DNA of 64,000 nucleotides from Diphasiastrum complanatum (taxonomy: Eukaryota > Streptophyta > Lycopodiopsida > Lycopodiales > Lycopodiaceae). The DNA is taken from the NCBI GenBank assembly GCA_029204225.1, contig CM055108.1, positions 21,025,644 through 21,089,643 of the forward strand, read 5' to 3'. Position 1 is the stretch's first letter, and every line of letters starts with the position of its first letter. Made by a program: the position numbers and the translations under genes. Below the pieces are notes generated by a model. That model ran no database searches, had not been told where the DNA came from, and saw only the letters and a list, made by a program, of their open reading frames with translations. This document shows, piece by piece, positions 1-11,551 of this stretch.

Positions 1-858
1 AATGCCAACAAAGAAGAAGACAAGGGATCAGTGTGAAAAATACAAAAATAAGCTTGGTAGAGGCCAAAAATCTTGTATATAGATAAACACACATGTGTGG
101 AGCCTGTTCCCATGTGTGAAGATAGTGTACTTGTCATGTACCATAATCATATAGGTTGTACATATGATTTAATTCAAGTTCTAGTGGCTAAAAAGGCCAC
201 TAGTTTCCTAGACATATGACACATGGCATCAATTAATGGATTGCATGAGCCACATCCTTTGGTTAGGTGTCATATCACATGTGTAGATGACAGCTCACAT
301 GTGTGGAATAAGCTGAAATAGGCAATGCTGACTTCTAGAAGATTTCCAAGTAGATCTCCATATAGAAGGAAAATGGACGAAAAGTGCTCAAAATAGAAGG
401 TTTTGTCCAAGTGTCAATTTTGCATGGTGAATTATCATATGACAAAGCACCTTCACACATGTGGGATCAGAGGGATGATCAGTACCACGAGCTCCCACTT
501 ATTGTATATATAGAGCCACATTTGGCCATAATCAATGTGAGACACCAATCTTGGTTTTAGAAGCAATTTTGAGTGATTCTCTCCATTTGTCTACATTTGT
601 TTTGATTGTTTTGAGGTTCTATCAATGTGTACTTTATTTTGAGGTTGGAGTACGTACTCAGACATTTTTTTACACATGTGAAACCAGAAAGTACACCTAC
701 CTTCAATTAATAATTGTTCTTGTTAGGATTTTGTGTCTAGAATTGATCTAGATTGATCTTAATCTCAAGTAGATTGATAGATCAAGAAATCTGACAACCA
801 ATCCCTTTTGAGGATCAGATTAGGATACACTCTTGGTACTTTTTGTACTTTTTGCACA
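1..858 (+). mobile_element. Partial 5' LTR (family F) of a Met-primed LTR retrotransposon
   Basis: The stretch ends in CACA at 858 and is followed directly by a Met-tRNA primer site, so it is read as the right part of a 5' LTR; its left end lies outside the window or is not recognisable. A TATA box (TATATATA, 505-512) sits about 350 bases before the end, as expected for a U3/R junction. It contains several palindromic CACATGTG-type motifs (88-99, about 295, 454 and 672). No coding capacity is credible here. Confidence 0.6.
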
Positions 859-870
859 TGGTATCAGAGC
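859..870 (+). other. Primer binding site, initiator-Met tRNA type
   Basis: TGGTATCAGAGC matches the complement of the 3' end of plant initiator-Met tRNA, the usual minus-strand primer site of plant copia and many gypsy elements. It directly follows LTR F. Confidence 0.85.
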
Positions 871-2760
871 CTAGTACAAGAGGTTTTGTTGAAATTGATA
901 GGGTTAATCCAAATCAAAGCCAAAATTAGCAGTTTTTTTGGAAACTAGTCAAATTTTGTGTAGCGAGTTGGATTTGATAGTATCCTCAAAATTTTTGGTC
1001 CAGATCTTGTTGTGGGCTGTAGGAACCCTTTTCACACATGTGAGGCCATACAGCTCCGATTTTGACTGAGAAATTTCAAAAATTTATAGAATTTGACTGA
1101 CATACCCAATTTGAGTGATTTTTGGTGCAAAATCAAGCATTTTCTATAGAAAATCTAATCCCTTGATTAGTTCTTGGATTAGATAAGCCAAGAAATTAAA
1201 TTTGAAGCTTGAATTAGGTGCATTAATTGATTATCTTTGATTTTTTGAGTGCATGTTGAAGTTGAGAGAGATTTCGCTAAAAATCATAGATTAAGGAGTG
1301 ATATGCAAGGTGAGAGGTTGAAATCCATTGTACCAGCACTCTAAATTTGTTCAAGAGTGATAGGGTCAAGTTTAGAAGCATCAATTTGCTAGAAAACATC
1401 CTTGGATCTGTCCTCCAAGTGAAACCTTTGAGAGTTTCTAGTGCATATAGAGCATCTATGCAAATCTTTTGTAGAATTTGATAGAGATTGGCTTCAATTG
1501 AAAGTTCTAGAAAAGAGATTGAGAACCAAGTCACATTATTTAATCCTACTCAATTTTTTTGAGTGTTTGTGAGGTTTGAAAAGAGTCATTAAGGTGTCTA
1601 TGGCAAATGTGTAGAGAGAGATCCAATTTTCTAAGAGTTCCTTCCTTTGTAGAAGGCAAGATCTAGAAGCTCATTTTGTGTTGTTATTGGTGGAGAATTT
1701 GTATTCTCCTAGGTGATCAAATCTTTCTAAGTGGCATTAGCTCTTTGAAGCACAATATCTTAGTGAGAAAAAGCACAACTTTTGATTTTGAATTTCATTC
1801 CAAGTCTTAAGAGGTAGAGTAATTGGTGGAATCCAATAGAGGTGATTGAATCAATTTATTGAGCAAAAATTGACATAGTATGTATGAAACTCAAATTAGT
1901 TCTATTCAACTTTCTTTGTGAGAGTGTGAGGGTCAATTTGAGATCCCATTGGATGTCTAGAATGAGGAGGAGTCCATATTTGAGTATTCATGCATGGTTG
2001 AGATCTTTGTGAATCTCTAGTTGTCTAATTTTCTAAGCTTTGTGAAAAATTGGTGGTATAGTTTGTTGTCAAATCAAATCAAATTAATTCTAAACCTCAA
2101 GCGTGAGATTATTTGGGTCAAGAGTGAGTCCAAAAGAAGTGATTAAGTTTTATTTTCATGTATTTGAAACAAAACCCATCTTTTGTTCAAGAATCTCAAG
2201 TGTTGAGAGAACTAGTCAAGTGAAAAGGAAAATCTAGGTGACAAATCTTTTTCATATCCATTTCAACTTTCAAAAGAAAGAGTCATTGGTATTTGATGAG
2301 TCCAATAGGAGATTGGATCTGATTTCTTTAGTGATTTGACTCAAAGATTGTGTGCTTTTGTCTTAGTGATCAAAACAAAGTTTCCAAGTGACTAGTCATT
2401 ACTGTGAAGATTGATTCTTTGGCATGTTTTGCCATGTTGTGAATAATGAGATTTTGGTAATTTGGACTCATTCTCTCTCTACTTGAGCTTTCTTTCATTA
2501 ATTTTCTCTCTCTACCCGAGAGCAGGCTGTTTTTCCCATACTGAACACTTAGAATTATTTCTGACATTCAATTCTCATAGTGAGAAGTTAAATTTTTTCA
2601 TCAGATGTATGCCATTGTGCTCTTGCCATAGATTTTTCAAGTATATTGTTCTCTGATCAATCTTGTGCAATCACAACACCTCAGTAAGATCCTATAGGGT
2701 GTGTGGTGAAGTTCACACGTGCTAAAAACTTCACACCAACTGACTGTTGAATATGTGATC
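871..2760 (+). other. Long non-coding leader after PBS, no gene seen
   Basis: About 1.9 kb of AT-rich sequence without a credible reading frame. Two stretches (about 1787-1876 and 2255-2345) resemble each other around a phrase like 'gagtccaatagaggagattgga', which suggests an old internal duplication. It also resembles in style the leader of family E. The gag expected downstream is absent, so the element is truncated. Confidence 0.4.
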
Positions 2761-3554
2761 CGCTATCCAGTTAGTTACTCAACAAGTGGCCCTCTATGAA
2801 AGTGCAGACTAAAAAAAAGTGGCATGCCTGCTCCATCATGCCCTCAATCCGCCCCTATCTCCACAAAGTAGCGAGCCTCTATAGCTCAGTTCTGAGCCAC
2901 CATCTCCATATCTAGCCATCGAGCAGAAGAATTAGAATGTTGTTGTGCCTGCCTAGCCACACATCTATTCCACAGGCCAGTGCACAATACAACTCATCCA
3001 ACATCCAATTGTTTGAGGCAAAATCATGTACAACACACCTTCCCCCCACACAAGTAATTGGTGATTTAGTAGAGGTAGCTTGATTGGTAGATGAGCGGAC
3101 CCTCTCCCCACTGATCGCAACTTGAGCGCAGGAATTGAGGTATATTTCTTGACAAAATGTTTTTATTTTTGTCACTGGTTTTTGTTTACAATGATCAAAG
3201 TATGAATGTAGACCTCAATCACTCATAGTTAAACGATGGATAGATGTTTTATGAACGAGATTGGCATTTCTATACCATGTGCTTAATTGATGTGTGCTAA
3301 TTGGTAGTAAGGTTATACGAGTTGTGTGTAATCACGTTAAACGGTGTGTGAATGTGGTAATTAGAGTAAATGTCATCTAGGTCATTGACTTATATAGGTT
3401 TCGTAGCCCTCCTCTTGGAATATAGAGGGAGGGCTAACAGAAGCTCGGTGAGGTGGAATATCCTCTCGGGCCTAAGAAATTGAACCAGTATTTTTGTTCT
3501 GATGCCACACCTAGAGAACAATCTTTGGTGTATTGTTGGAATACACGAGCACTA
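2761..3554. other. No gene recognised; possible LTR remnant
   Basis: No convincing coding sequence on either strand. A TATA-like TATATAGG at 3391 followed by a short transcribed-looking region may be the remnant of another LTR promoter, but no boundary, PBS or target duplication can be fixed. Confidence 0.3.
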
Positions 3555-3949
3555 TTTGGGTGGAAGTTATCTGTTTATGGCTGTCCAGTCTGGCGTGGCG
3601 CCAGGTTGGCTTCCAGCGCTCGTAACGAAGCTTTCAGTTGGTTAAGTCTGGTGTAAGTCAAACCGCTTGCTTGGAATGGATGTTACTCGTTTGTAACAAA
3701 GCTTCGAGTTGGTTAAGTTTGATGTATGTCAGGCGGCTTGCTTGGAGGGAAGTCACCCACATCGGGACCCCCGATCTGGCATGGCGCCAGGTTGGATCTC
3801 AATGTTAGTTTTCGGAACTTCAGGTTGGTTAAGTCTGATCGTTGTTGGTGAGTTGGTTGCTTGTATGTCAAGTGGGTTTGGATGGCAAGAGTTGAAGGCT
3901 GGGAAGCTAAGTCGTGGTTCCCGGCTCCCTTTGGGATGTCTGCGCTACA
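3555..3949 (+). mobile_element. 3' part of an LTR-B copy
   Basis: The sequence matches the last ~400 bases of the LTR-B copies at 40223-41452 (reversed) and 48914-50141, ending in the same CTGCGCTACA. The left ~830 bases are missing. It runs without a gap into copia gag sequence at 3950, a junction that recurs on the other strand at 40222. Internal phrases of the type 'GTTGGTTAAGT' followed by 'GGCTTGCTTGG' are repeated within it, so the LTR end itself has a degenerate repeat structure. Confidence 0.8.
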
Positions 3950-5290
3950 CTAGGGCATTCGACACAACTCGAACCTTATTGGCAAAAGATGCGACACTGA
4001 CACTTCAAAAGGCAATAGACGGAGTAAGGAGGAAGTAGAAGCTCGTGTATGCTATGACGACAATGGTGATTCAGAAAATGCTCTACTTACTCAGAAGAAT
4101 AAATCTTCTAAGAAGTCTAAGTTTAAGAGAGAGTCATCTAAAAAGAATGAGTCTAAGACTAATGAACAACAATCTGGAAAACTCAGAAGACTTCTGGTGA
4201 TAAGAAGATCTGCAACAGATGTAGAAAATCAGGTCACACAAAAGAAAAGTGTTGGCTAAATCCAAAGATTGAATGCATTCATTGTCATAAATGGGGTCAT
4301 GCAACAGTAGACTATTATCAGAATCCCAGAAACAAAAAGGAGCAGAATCGAAGTGAACCTTCAGATTCAAACTATGTCAAAGACAAAGAAGAATGCTCCA
4401 GAGCAGCAGAAGACAGGGCAACAAGGAATTCAACAGCTTATGTTAGTACTGATGTATGTTGTTCATCTAATTCAATTCAAGAAGTAGTATTTGATTTGAG
4501 AGCCACCTCACATTTTGTTTTCTCGAAACAAATTTTGTTTGAGTACAAGAAGACGAACTATTCGAGATTTATTATACTTGAAGATGGTTTTAAACACGTG
4601 GGTAATGGAACTTGTGTATTATGGCTGGACACGAATCAGGGAGACAAGAAACTAGAGGAAGTTCTCTATGTCTCTACTCTTGATAAAGATCTTCTATCCA
4701 TTGCTAAGATAGTCGATACAGGCATGTCAGCAACCTTCACGAAGAACTCTTGTAAACTATTCGAGAAAGATTCTGATATCCTGGTTGCTAAAGGCAACAG
4801 AAAAGGAAATTTATATCACTTGAACATTCGAACAAGAATCGAACAAGTCAATCAAACTTAGGAATCAACAGATGTACTGTGGCACAAGAGGCTATGTCAC
4901 ATGAACATGGAAGACTTGTACCAAGCCAACAAAAGTCAAAGAATTCAAGGAGTCGAAATCAAAAGTAGAGATATTCAAACTACCTCCCAATTCTGTCTTA
5001 AAGACAAGATGACTAGAACACCTTTTAGTAAGGATGTTTAGAAAGCAACTAAGGTACTTAAAATTGTGCATTAAAATATTTGTGGACCATTCGGAGTACT
5101 TCATTATGTTTTTTGATGACTTCAGCAAGTTCGTTGTAATATAATTTATTCGTACTAAATCTGAAGCTTTCGAAAAAATTTGTGGAGTATACGAATTGGG
5201 CTGAGAAGCAGACAGGCAATAATCTGAAGCAAATTTGCACAGATCATGGAGGTGAGTACATTTCCAACGATTTCAAAGCTTACTATTAGT
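3950..5290 (+). pseudogene. Ty1-copia gag-protease-integrase fragment, broken
   Basis: Read across frames, the piece gives the gag C-terminus, two zinc knuckles (about 4206-4330), the protease, the GAG_pre-integrase region (LWHKRLCHMN near 4880) and the start of the integrase core (ICGPF near 5083 and TDHGGEY near 5240). Decay is clear: a one-base frameshift just before the first knuckle, loss of the last cysteine of the second knuckle (now Tyr), a protease site reading FDLRATSHF where the family has DSGATSH, and stops at 4859, 5038 and beyond. Reverse transcriptase and RNase H are missing. In life the polyprotein would have packaged RNA (gag), matured it (protease) and inserted the cDNA (integrase). 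Its 5' end is fused to LTR-B, so neither end is original. Confidence 0.8.
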
Positions 5291-5740
5291 GGATTCCAGA
5301 GAATCCCCAGATGCCGAGCCAAGTTGAAGACATAGAGTATCTCTCACCCATGACCGAGGAGGTCTCAGAAGGAGGAGAACAGAAGAAGCTGAGAGCCGAG
5401 GATTTACTAGCTAGGATGACAGTTATTATCTATGTGAGCCTACATGGTGTATTCTAGAGAAGGAACGACCATGTAGGAGCTAGTAATGTTTCCTAGGCAT
5501 TGTAAATAAGTGTAGACCCCCTTAAAGAATTTAGAGTGAGCCACCTTTTGATGGTGACCTCTAGTGGAAGGGCAATTTCCACATGTAATTTCTAATTTGG
5601 TGGAATTGCCACTTGGGCTCCACATGGGCAGCTCTCTTGCTGAGGGAGCCTTGATTATATTGTCAATTTTTCTTGAGTAAATAAAGAAGATCTTCCATGA
5701 GTTCTTGATGATTGTGAAGCTCCTTGTTCATCTTACATAG
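5291..5740 (+). other. Unassigned spacer, possible LTR end
   Basis: A short open stretch (to the TAG near 5455) continues the frame of the copia fragment but is not recognised. The rest is non-coding, with AATAAA at 5681. The phrase 'gctgagggagccttgat' near 5638 recurs near 48489, so some of this DNA is repetitive. Confidence 0.3.
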
Positions 5741-7658
5741 ATGCAGACCTGGTATGAGCAGGCAGAGTCATTCTTCAAGGCAATTGAGTTTCAGATCTCT
5801 ATTCTGACGGGGTATCAAAGTCCATACCTAATACATATGGCATATGCCAATTATAACGCTATGGAAAGATCGTGCCAACTCATAGTTCCTCCTGTCAGGA
5901 ACTATGTTTATAACATATCTTTTGTGGCGGCCGACTTGCAACCCTTCGGGTTCCCTCGAGGGCCAAATGCTGTCACAAGAATGCTCCAGAAGATTGAGCA
6001 GACAGCCTATTTCAACTACATAGATCCCTCAGTGGACAAATGGAAGAATAAAGACGGGTACCGAGTTGAGGCCATCAATGATCAGCAGTTGCAAGCGACA
6101 TGTGCCTATTTGACCAAATGCACACAAAGACCAAGGACAAAAGTGCTGAGGGTACCCATGTCCATCTTCCACATGATGGCAGATTCATGACTGCATGCCC
6201 AGAACCTTTATGATTGGGCACAGTTTGCTTCGAACTACCTTCATGAGTGTCTTAAGAACAAGCAGCCAATAACCATAATGGGGTATCTCATGACTGATAT
6301 CACACTCTAGCAAGTACAAAATGGGCCCAGACTCAAACAACACCTACAACTTGAGGACAAAGCCTAGGACATCCCCGTAGGATCAAAACATTCCAAACGT
6401 CCACGATCACCAACGAGGCTTCCACCCAAAAGGGTAAACACCAGTATCATTCCACTAGTACACAAGCGACAAAGCCCACAACCATATCCACAAGCAGCTG
6501 CATCCTCAAAAGCTCAACAGGCCGATACCTCCAAGGCCTAGTTGCCAGACACAAGGCAACAACGAATACGCCGGAAGCTTCAAGCCAGGATGAAATCACC
6601 TAATGAATCATCATCAGATGATTTAGTGAATGCAGACTCTCCGACACACTCCTCACCCTTACACACCATCGACGGGGGTGATGGAGCAGCCACATCGTCT
6701 GGAGCAGCGGACATGGGCACAACCCATGTCGTGCCACCAGATGAAGTCACCACCCCACCCATGCTGATAGCCACGCCAACGCCGCCAACATCACCAACGA
6801 CACTTTTTTCGAGGGGGGAGGAGTGGGGAGTTCCAATCCCCAAGACAGGGAAGCGGCCCAGCAGCCACAGGCCTAGAAAGTCCACACCTTGGACACTTTG
6901 CAATATTTTGATGTTGCGGACCTGATGGAGATAAGTGATGATGAATCAGAGAAAGACGATCAGCCAGAGAAAGTCTGACCCTCCCAATAACCACCACCAT
7001 TGCTACTAGCATTAATCCTCCACTCTCTCCACCTCCATCTTCATTCCCTCCACAACGTCTATTTTTTGGATTAGCTTCACCATTCCACACCCCTGATCAG
7101 TACCCAACCATCACTAACCCTGAGAAGCTCTCCGAAAAAGCTAAGCGCTCAATGATTGGCCTATCCGAAGCAAGCTATCACATGCATTGGTTGGTAAGCC
7201 AACACCAAATGCTCGAGAATAAGGTCCAATACCAGGACTGAGAAATTGCGCAACAACAGAAGCTGGCCAAGGAAAACGAAAAAGAGACAGAAGAAATCAG
7301 ATCTGTGATGGCCAGGCAGAAGACCACTTTAGAAGAGGTACAACAGCAATCGAAGCACTAGATGGTCCAGATCGACCAAGTATGAGACGGATCGTCGGGT
7401 GCAATGATAGTTGGTGTCCCTCTAATAAAGCTCGAGGACATACAGTTCCAGGCCCCACAGGCCACAGCCATCCGGATGGAGAAGTATGTGCGGCTGATCT
7501 AGGAACGGAAAGCCGAGAAAATAAATTTTGAGAATATTGTGGCCAAGCAGAAAAAGATCATCCTTGAGTCCCAGAAGTAGGTAGAAGATACAATGAAGGC
7601 CCTGCAGCAAGTCTTGGACAAGGTGAACTAGTTGTGAGACACGGCGTGCAAGGCCCAA
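5741..7658 (+). pseudogene. Unknown ~630-codon reading frame inactivated by transitions
   Basis: I do not recognise the protein with confidence. A first block (5741-about 6880, one frame, stops at 6188, 6308, 6365 and 6539) gives a globular domain followed by a Pro/Ser/Thr-rich linker; a short acidic block follows in a second frame (about 6890-6967); a third frame (about 6965-7640) encodes a Q/E/K-rich, coiled-coil-like tail. Globular domain, linker and coiled coil resemble proteins annotated in plants as 'putative plant transposon protein' or mobile-domain proteins; that is memory, not a search. Most stops sit where CAG to TAG, CGA to TGA or TGG to TGA would explain them, all single C:G to T:A transitions. 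ATG at 5741 is the first in frame. LTR-A cuts off the right end at 7659. Confidence 0.5.
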
Positions 7659-8576
7659 TGTCGCGTTGGCTCCTCAAAAGGCGCTGGGACTTGAGCAGTT
7701 TTCCCAACACGCGCTTAAGTCTAACATTCATCCATCATGCACTTATGTAAAAGCCAACTTAGAAACGTAACAAGCTTAACCATTCAGACTTAAGAAAATT
7801 GGATTCCCAACCAGCCCGAAAGCCAACTCAGAATCCGTCCCCAAAAGATAACCAAAGGCAAAGACAAGCCACACATGAAACCCAAGGCATAGTGGTCGCC
7901 AAACTGACCAAATGGCATAGCGGTGAGCCACACGTCAGTGACGTGGACCCTTACGCGCCGGCGATACAAAAAGGTTGTAGTAAGGGTCCTTCCACTTGGA
8001 CCAGTCCCAGAGGCGAAGCCAAAATGGTAATCATCCCCAAGGATCAACTTTATTAAATTTGGAAGAGATTACATTCATACATGGATTGACTGGTCTCGGG
8101 GCCACCAACACGTGCTGGGCATTGTGCTTGGCTCGTGTTGGTAGAGGGAGCTGAGACCTGGCGACTAGATTCCTGGTGCTGGTTGAGCTGCCCAAGTTTC
8201 TGTCTGTCGAACTCCCCCTATAGTTCTGGTGTGATTTGGCACGCCCCCTCTGCCCTGGAATATAGTTCTTTTTGGTAAAGAATGCTTTTTTGGACTTAGT
8301 TTTTATTTTGCTGATTAAGCTTGGCAAGGCTGGCAAAATCAGTCTGGCTCCCGGAGATGGGTCCCGGGAGCCGTCCCGGTGGCAGAATCAACTTGGCTTC
8401 TGACTAGGCCATGACTCGAGCTCGAGAGCTAGCTCATGACATGTAACTACTTGGCTGGCTCACCACAGGTCAGAGGCTCAGTCCTTGACTTCCTAACTTG
8501 CTCTGGGACCTTTAGGAAGTGTCAACCCTTAGAGTCTTACAAGGCACTTTGGTGCACCTGAGTCAGCTTTACAACA
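7659..8576 (-). mobile_element. LTR of a family-A element (3' LTR, minus strand)
   Basis: This is the reverse complement of the LTRs at 25988-26906 and 35538-36432, with TG...CA ends in that orientation, 918 bases long. To its right lie the complement of the family-A polypurine tract and 3' internal sequence, which makes this the 3' LTR. It abuts the mutated reading frame at 7658, so the element inserted into that frame. It retains the AATAAA-containing segment that the 35538 copy has lost. Confidence 0.85.
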
Positions 8577-8930
8577 TCCTTTCCTCGTTTGAGAAAGCTG
8601 ATGTCCTCATCAGGGCCAAACTAGACCTAGGACGCATGGCACGGGCTTAATTCATCTGCCATGACAGCTTTAAATTAAAGGTACATTGGCAGTAGCACAA
8701 GAAAAGTGTAGATCAAGTTCACTTATGTAAAACCTGTGTAAAGCTGCAAGTGATTTATTGACAAGTTAAGAAAGATACCTGGAAGTTCCTTGAACTTCAG
8801 AGTGGTCGTGAGTGTTCATACAGGAGACATGCCGCCAGGTAGTGCATTGTGTGCCAATCTGGAAAAACGATTGTTGCGTTGATTTTTCTGCAGGTAATCT
8901 TGCATTTTCTTTTTGTGGGGAAGTTGTTTA
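8577..8930 (-). mobile_element. 3' internal end of family-A element, truncated
   Basis: The first ~175 bases match (reversed) the stretch before the 3' LTR of the intact family-A element, about 35300-35537, including the polypurine tract. Beyond about 8760 the resemblance weakens. Gag, protease, PBS and the 5' LTR are missing. Confidence 0.65.
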
Positions 8931-9180
8931 TAGGATCCTAGACATGCGACTACACATCACAGACCACATTCTATTCTAGCAATCTAGACAATTTGACAAC
9001 ACAAGATAGGGAGATGCACGAAAATAGGGCTACTATATTATCAGTTTAGTTTCTAGAGCGAGATCGTCAGTGTCTCGCTCGTTGGCGGAATGACATTCTG
9101 CTCTTTCGCAGTGTTCTGCTCGTTGACAGACTTTCATGCACAACTATAGTTTCTAGCATTTTTCTTTCTGCCCTACTTGC

Positions 9181-9243
<63 letters not shown>

Positions 9244-9490
9244 TCATTCTATTTTTATGATCCAAAGAGGATCATTTATACCTCCACAGTGTGGAGTTTA
9301 CAAGATGGCTAAACGTAGAATCACAAGACTAGTTAACGCCAATCAACTAGTTAGTTAGTGTCGGTTGTTGCCATTCATTTCAATTGGGCGTGAAGTCTAT
9401 GACTCCAAGCCCGTTGAGCTGCCAGCTGGCAGTGCAAAAGATTTTTCTTTGTCTCTTTCGTGGTTTTTCGTTTGCGCCCCTTCACGGTTT
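8931..9490 (+). repeat. Repeat C, copy 1
   Basis: A block starting near 'ggatcctagacatgcg' matches 42420-42985 in the same orientation at high identity, including 'tcgctcgttggcgga' and 'ctagttaacgc'. On the minus strand both copies have a TATAAA (near 9268-9275 here) after 'ctccacac.gtggag', so it could be an LTR or promoter unit of a minus-strand element, but no PBS, PPT or target duplication is visible. Confidence 0.6.
9184..9241 (+). repeat. (CT)29 microsatellite
   Basis: Uninterrupted CT dinucleotides inside repeat C copy 1. The sister copy at 42.66 kb has only a short CT-rich stretch here, so the tract expanded after the copies separated. Confidence 0.95.
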
Positions 9491-9499
9491 GCGGTACCG

Positions 9500-9773
9500 A
9501 ATGCGGGCCCAAATACACGAGCCATCCACAAACCCATTCAAGGGACAAGAACCTGATAGAGCCGAGTCCTCACAAGCACGACCCCATTTTTATGGTGCTG
9601 AATCCTCCCAGGTCAGAACCAACCTTAATGGTGCTTCTGCTACCCACGGTGCTCATCTTGAGAGATGTACACCTAAGATAGATCTACCAAAGTTTGACAG
9701 TAGTTCGGACCCTCAAAGATTTTTTCAAACCTTTGAGAATGTCGACAAACTCTTCAAGATGAGGGAGATCTAG
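9500..9773 (+). pseudogene. Gag-like N-terminal fragment
   Basis: An open stretch ending with TAG at 9771-9773 contains PKIDLPKFD followed by a phrase on an aromatic, charged helix, reminiscent of the start of gypsy gag domains (LPKFDG...). Nothing downstream continues the domain. It directly follows repeat C, which may be its leader. The assignment rests on one short motif. Confidence 0.35.
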
Positions 9774-10742
9774 AGTGGATAATCTCCTACTAGATCTAAG
9801 ATCATACACAAGAACAGGAGGTGTGGCTATTTTTGGGTCTTTTATTTTTTTTTTAACCTCAAATATTTTTGTAAATATTTTATATATAAGGGTGATCAAA
9901 TGATGGATCAAACCGAAATGAAAGAGAACTCAGACCAAAATCAGATCAGGATCTAAACAAAAGTTGGATGGATGAAAAGAAGTGTAATGCAAATTTAAAA
10001 GGCAATTGAGGAAGATCAAAAAGTGTAGATAAGTTCTGATTGTCGAAAACTCAAAAAAAAATTATGTTTTCTATGATGGCGAGTCAGGGAGTGACGAGTA
10101 AACGCGAGTTAGGGAAAGTAAATGCGAGTAAAAGCTGATTACTCATCAAGCTATCTATTTGCTATAAATGATGATCAGAATAATCTAAAAAAGTCACGAA
10201 TTAAGTGGAGCAGTTTGCGGGTTAGTGCGAATAACTAGATCTTTACTTGTCGGTCCGGTACAAAGTAGATCAGCTACTATACTTGCTATTGTACTGATGG
10301 CGAGTAAAGATACTGAACAAATTAAGAAAAAACTCTGTTGGTGAGTTTCTGCGAGTAAAGAGAAAAAGTCAAGAAATAAAAAATGAGCAAGAAATTTAAA
10401 TCGACAAGTTACTGCCAGTTAGAGATAGTTTACTCGCCGATCTCCATAATGGTAGTTCTAAGGCTACTGATCACTCTGTATTGATGGCAAGATTGGCTCA
10501 ATAAAAATGCAAAAAACTAGATGAGCTAAAATCATTGTTGTCGAGTTTGTGCAAGTAAAGCTCTTTACTCGTCAAGATCACATAGTAGGCCTCTGAGTCT
10601 ACTCTGCTCATGGAACAGTGGCAAGTTAAAAAGATGACAAAAATTGCAAAAAGGTCTGAGGGCGAGTAAAAAACTATCAAAATGCAAGAACAATAAAAGA
10701 AAATACAAACAAAAACTCATTTGTAGAATGGTTTAGCACTGT
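9774..10742 (-). other. Leader-like region of a minus-strand element, CGAGTAAA-rich
   Basis: No gene. Read from the Asp-type PBS at 10743-10761 this would be the untranslated leader of a minus-strand gypsy element. The octamer CGAGTAAA and close variants occur about ten times on either strand between 10080 and 10670. No gag follows on the minus strand before repeat C. Confidence 0.45.
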
Positions 10743-10761
10743 CTCCTCGACAACGGCACCA
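10743..10761 (-). other. Primer binding site, Asp-tRNA type
   Basis: On the minus strand this reads TGGTGCCGTTGTCGAGGAG, close to TGGCGCCGTTGCCGGGG, the Asp-tRNA primer site typical of plant Tat/Athila gypsy elements. A run of seven bases separates it from the TGTTGG/CCAACA end of LTR-D. Confidence 0.7.
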
Positions 10762-10767
10762 AAAAAA

Positions 10768-11350
10768 TGTTGGACCCTTTTTGTGCCTCTCTAATCGACA
10801 AGATGAAGAGGGCAAAGAAGGGGGATGGATCTCCAATCTAGTGAGTATTGATGTAGTATCGGGTTTCGATACAAAGGGGAGAGGGATAAACTACAAGCTA
10901 AAAATGGAATCTCAGCCTACCAAGAGTGTCAATCTTGGTGTTGGATCTAAAGGTGGAATGGCTTAGATGTGGGTATGATATTCTTTTTTCATTCTTTTTC
11001 TTTTTGGGGTTTTTGGGTTGTTTTGATCCTCTTCTTGGATCTTGGTCTCTTGGCTTATCTAGGCATCTTTGGCTCTAGATCTTTTCCTCTTGAGGTTGAT
11101 CTTCTGAAGGGAGGTGAACAATGAAAGGAAAATCTTTCTAATGGATCCTAATGATCTCTTCCAAAGAGGATTTTCTAACACCTATTTTGCTTGAGTGTGA
11201 TTTTGTGGATTAGTTGGATGAAAGCAAGTGCTAATGATTATTCGAGAATGTGATAGTATGATTAACAACAACAAACAAGCATTCATCATCCACAATCAAT
11301 CATACACAAGTAAATTAGGAGGGCTTCACACAAATCAAGAATGGAAAGAG
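10768..11350 (-). mobile_element. LTR-D copy 1 (Tat/Athila-like)
   Basis: About 580 bases that recur in reverse complement at 23707-24282. The end at 10768 is TGTTGG on the plus strand (CCAACA on minus) and adjoins the minus-strand PBS, so this is a 5' LTR of a minus-strand element. The far end is blurred: copy 1 passes into copia RNase H sequence near 11350, copy 2 into a GA microsatellite. Confidence 0.65.
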
Positions 11351-11491
11351 GATAGATTTCATTCTAGGAGCAAGCACATCGAGATTAAAGACCACTACAT
11401 CAGGAGCAAACTGCTCAGCAAGGAGATGAGTCTGAAATTTTGCAAAACCCAGTACATGATAGTTGATATGCTTACAAAAGGGTTAAATTAG
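11351..11491 (+). pseudogene. Ty1-copia RNase H C-terminal fragment
   Basis: The frame ending at 11491 contains FHSRSKHIEIKDHYIR and FCKTQYMIVDMLTKGLN, the conserved tail of copia RNase H (family form SKHIDIKYHFIR and ADIFTKAL). The N-terminal part with the catalytic acidic residues is missing because the fragment is fused to LTR-D. It lies just before a PPT and LTR as in intact copia elements. Confidence 0.8.
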
Positions 11492-11551
11492 AAAGCACAC
11501 AAGAATTTTTGTGCTATCTTGAATCTCCAAATCAAGGCATTTAAGGATTCA

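Noticed and set aside
2912-3175. Minus-strand 87-codon frame
   Set aside because: No family motif and composition of non-coding DNA.
6580-6903. Minus-strand Gly/Ser/Val-rich frame
   Set aside because: Antisense of the Pro/Ser/Thr-rich linker of the plus-strand reading frame; no motif.
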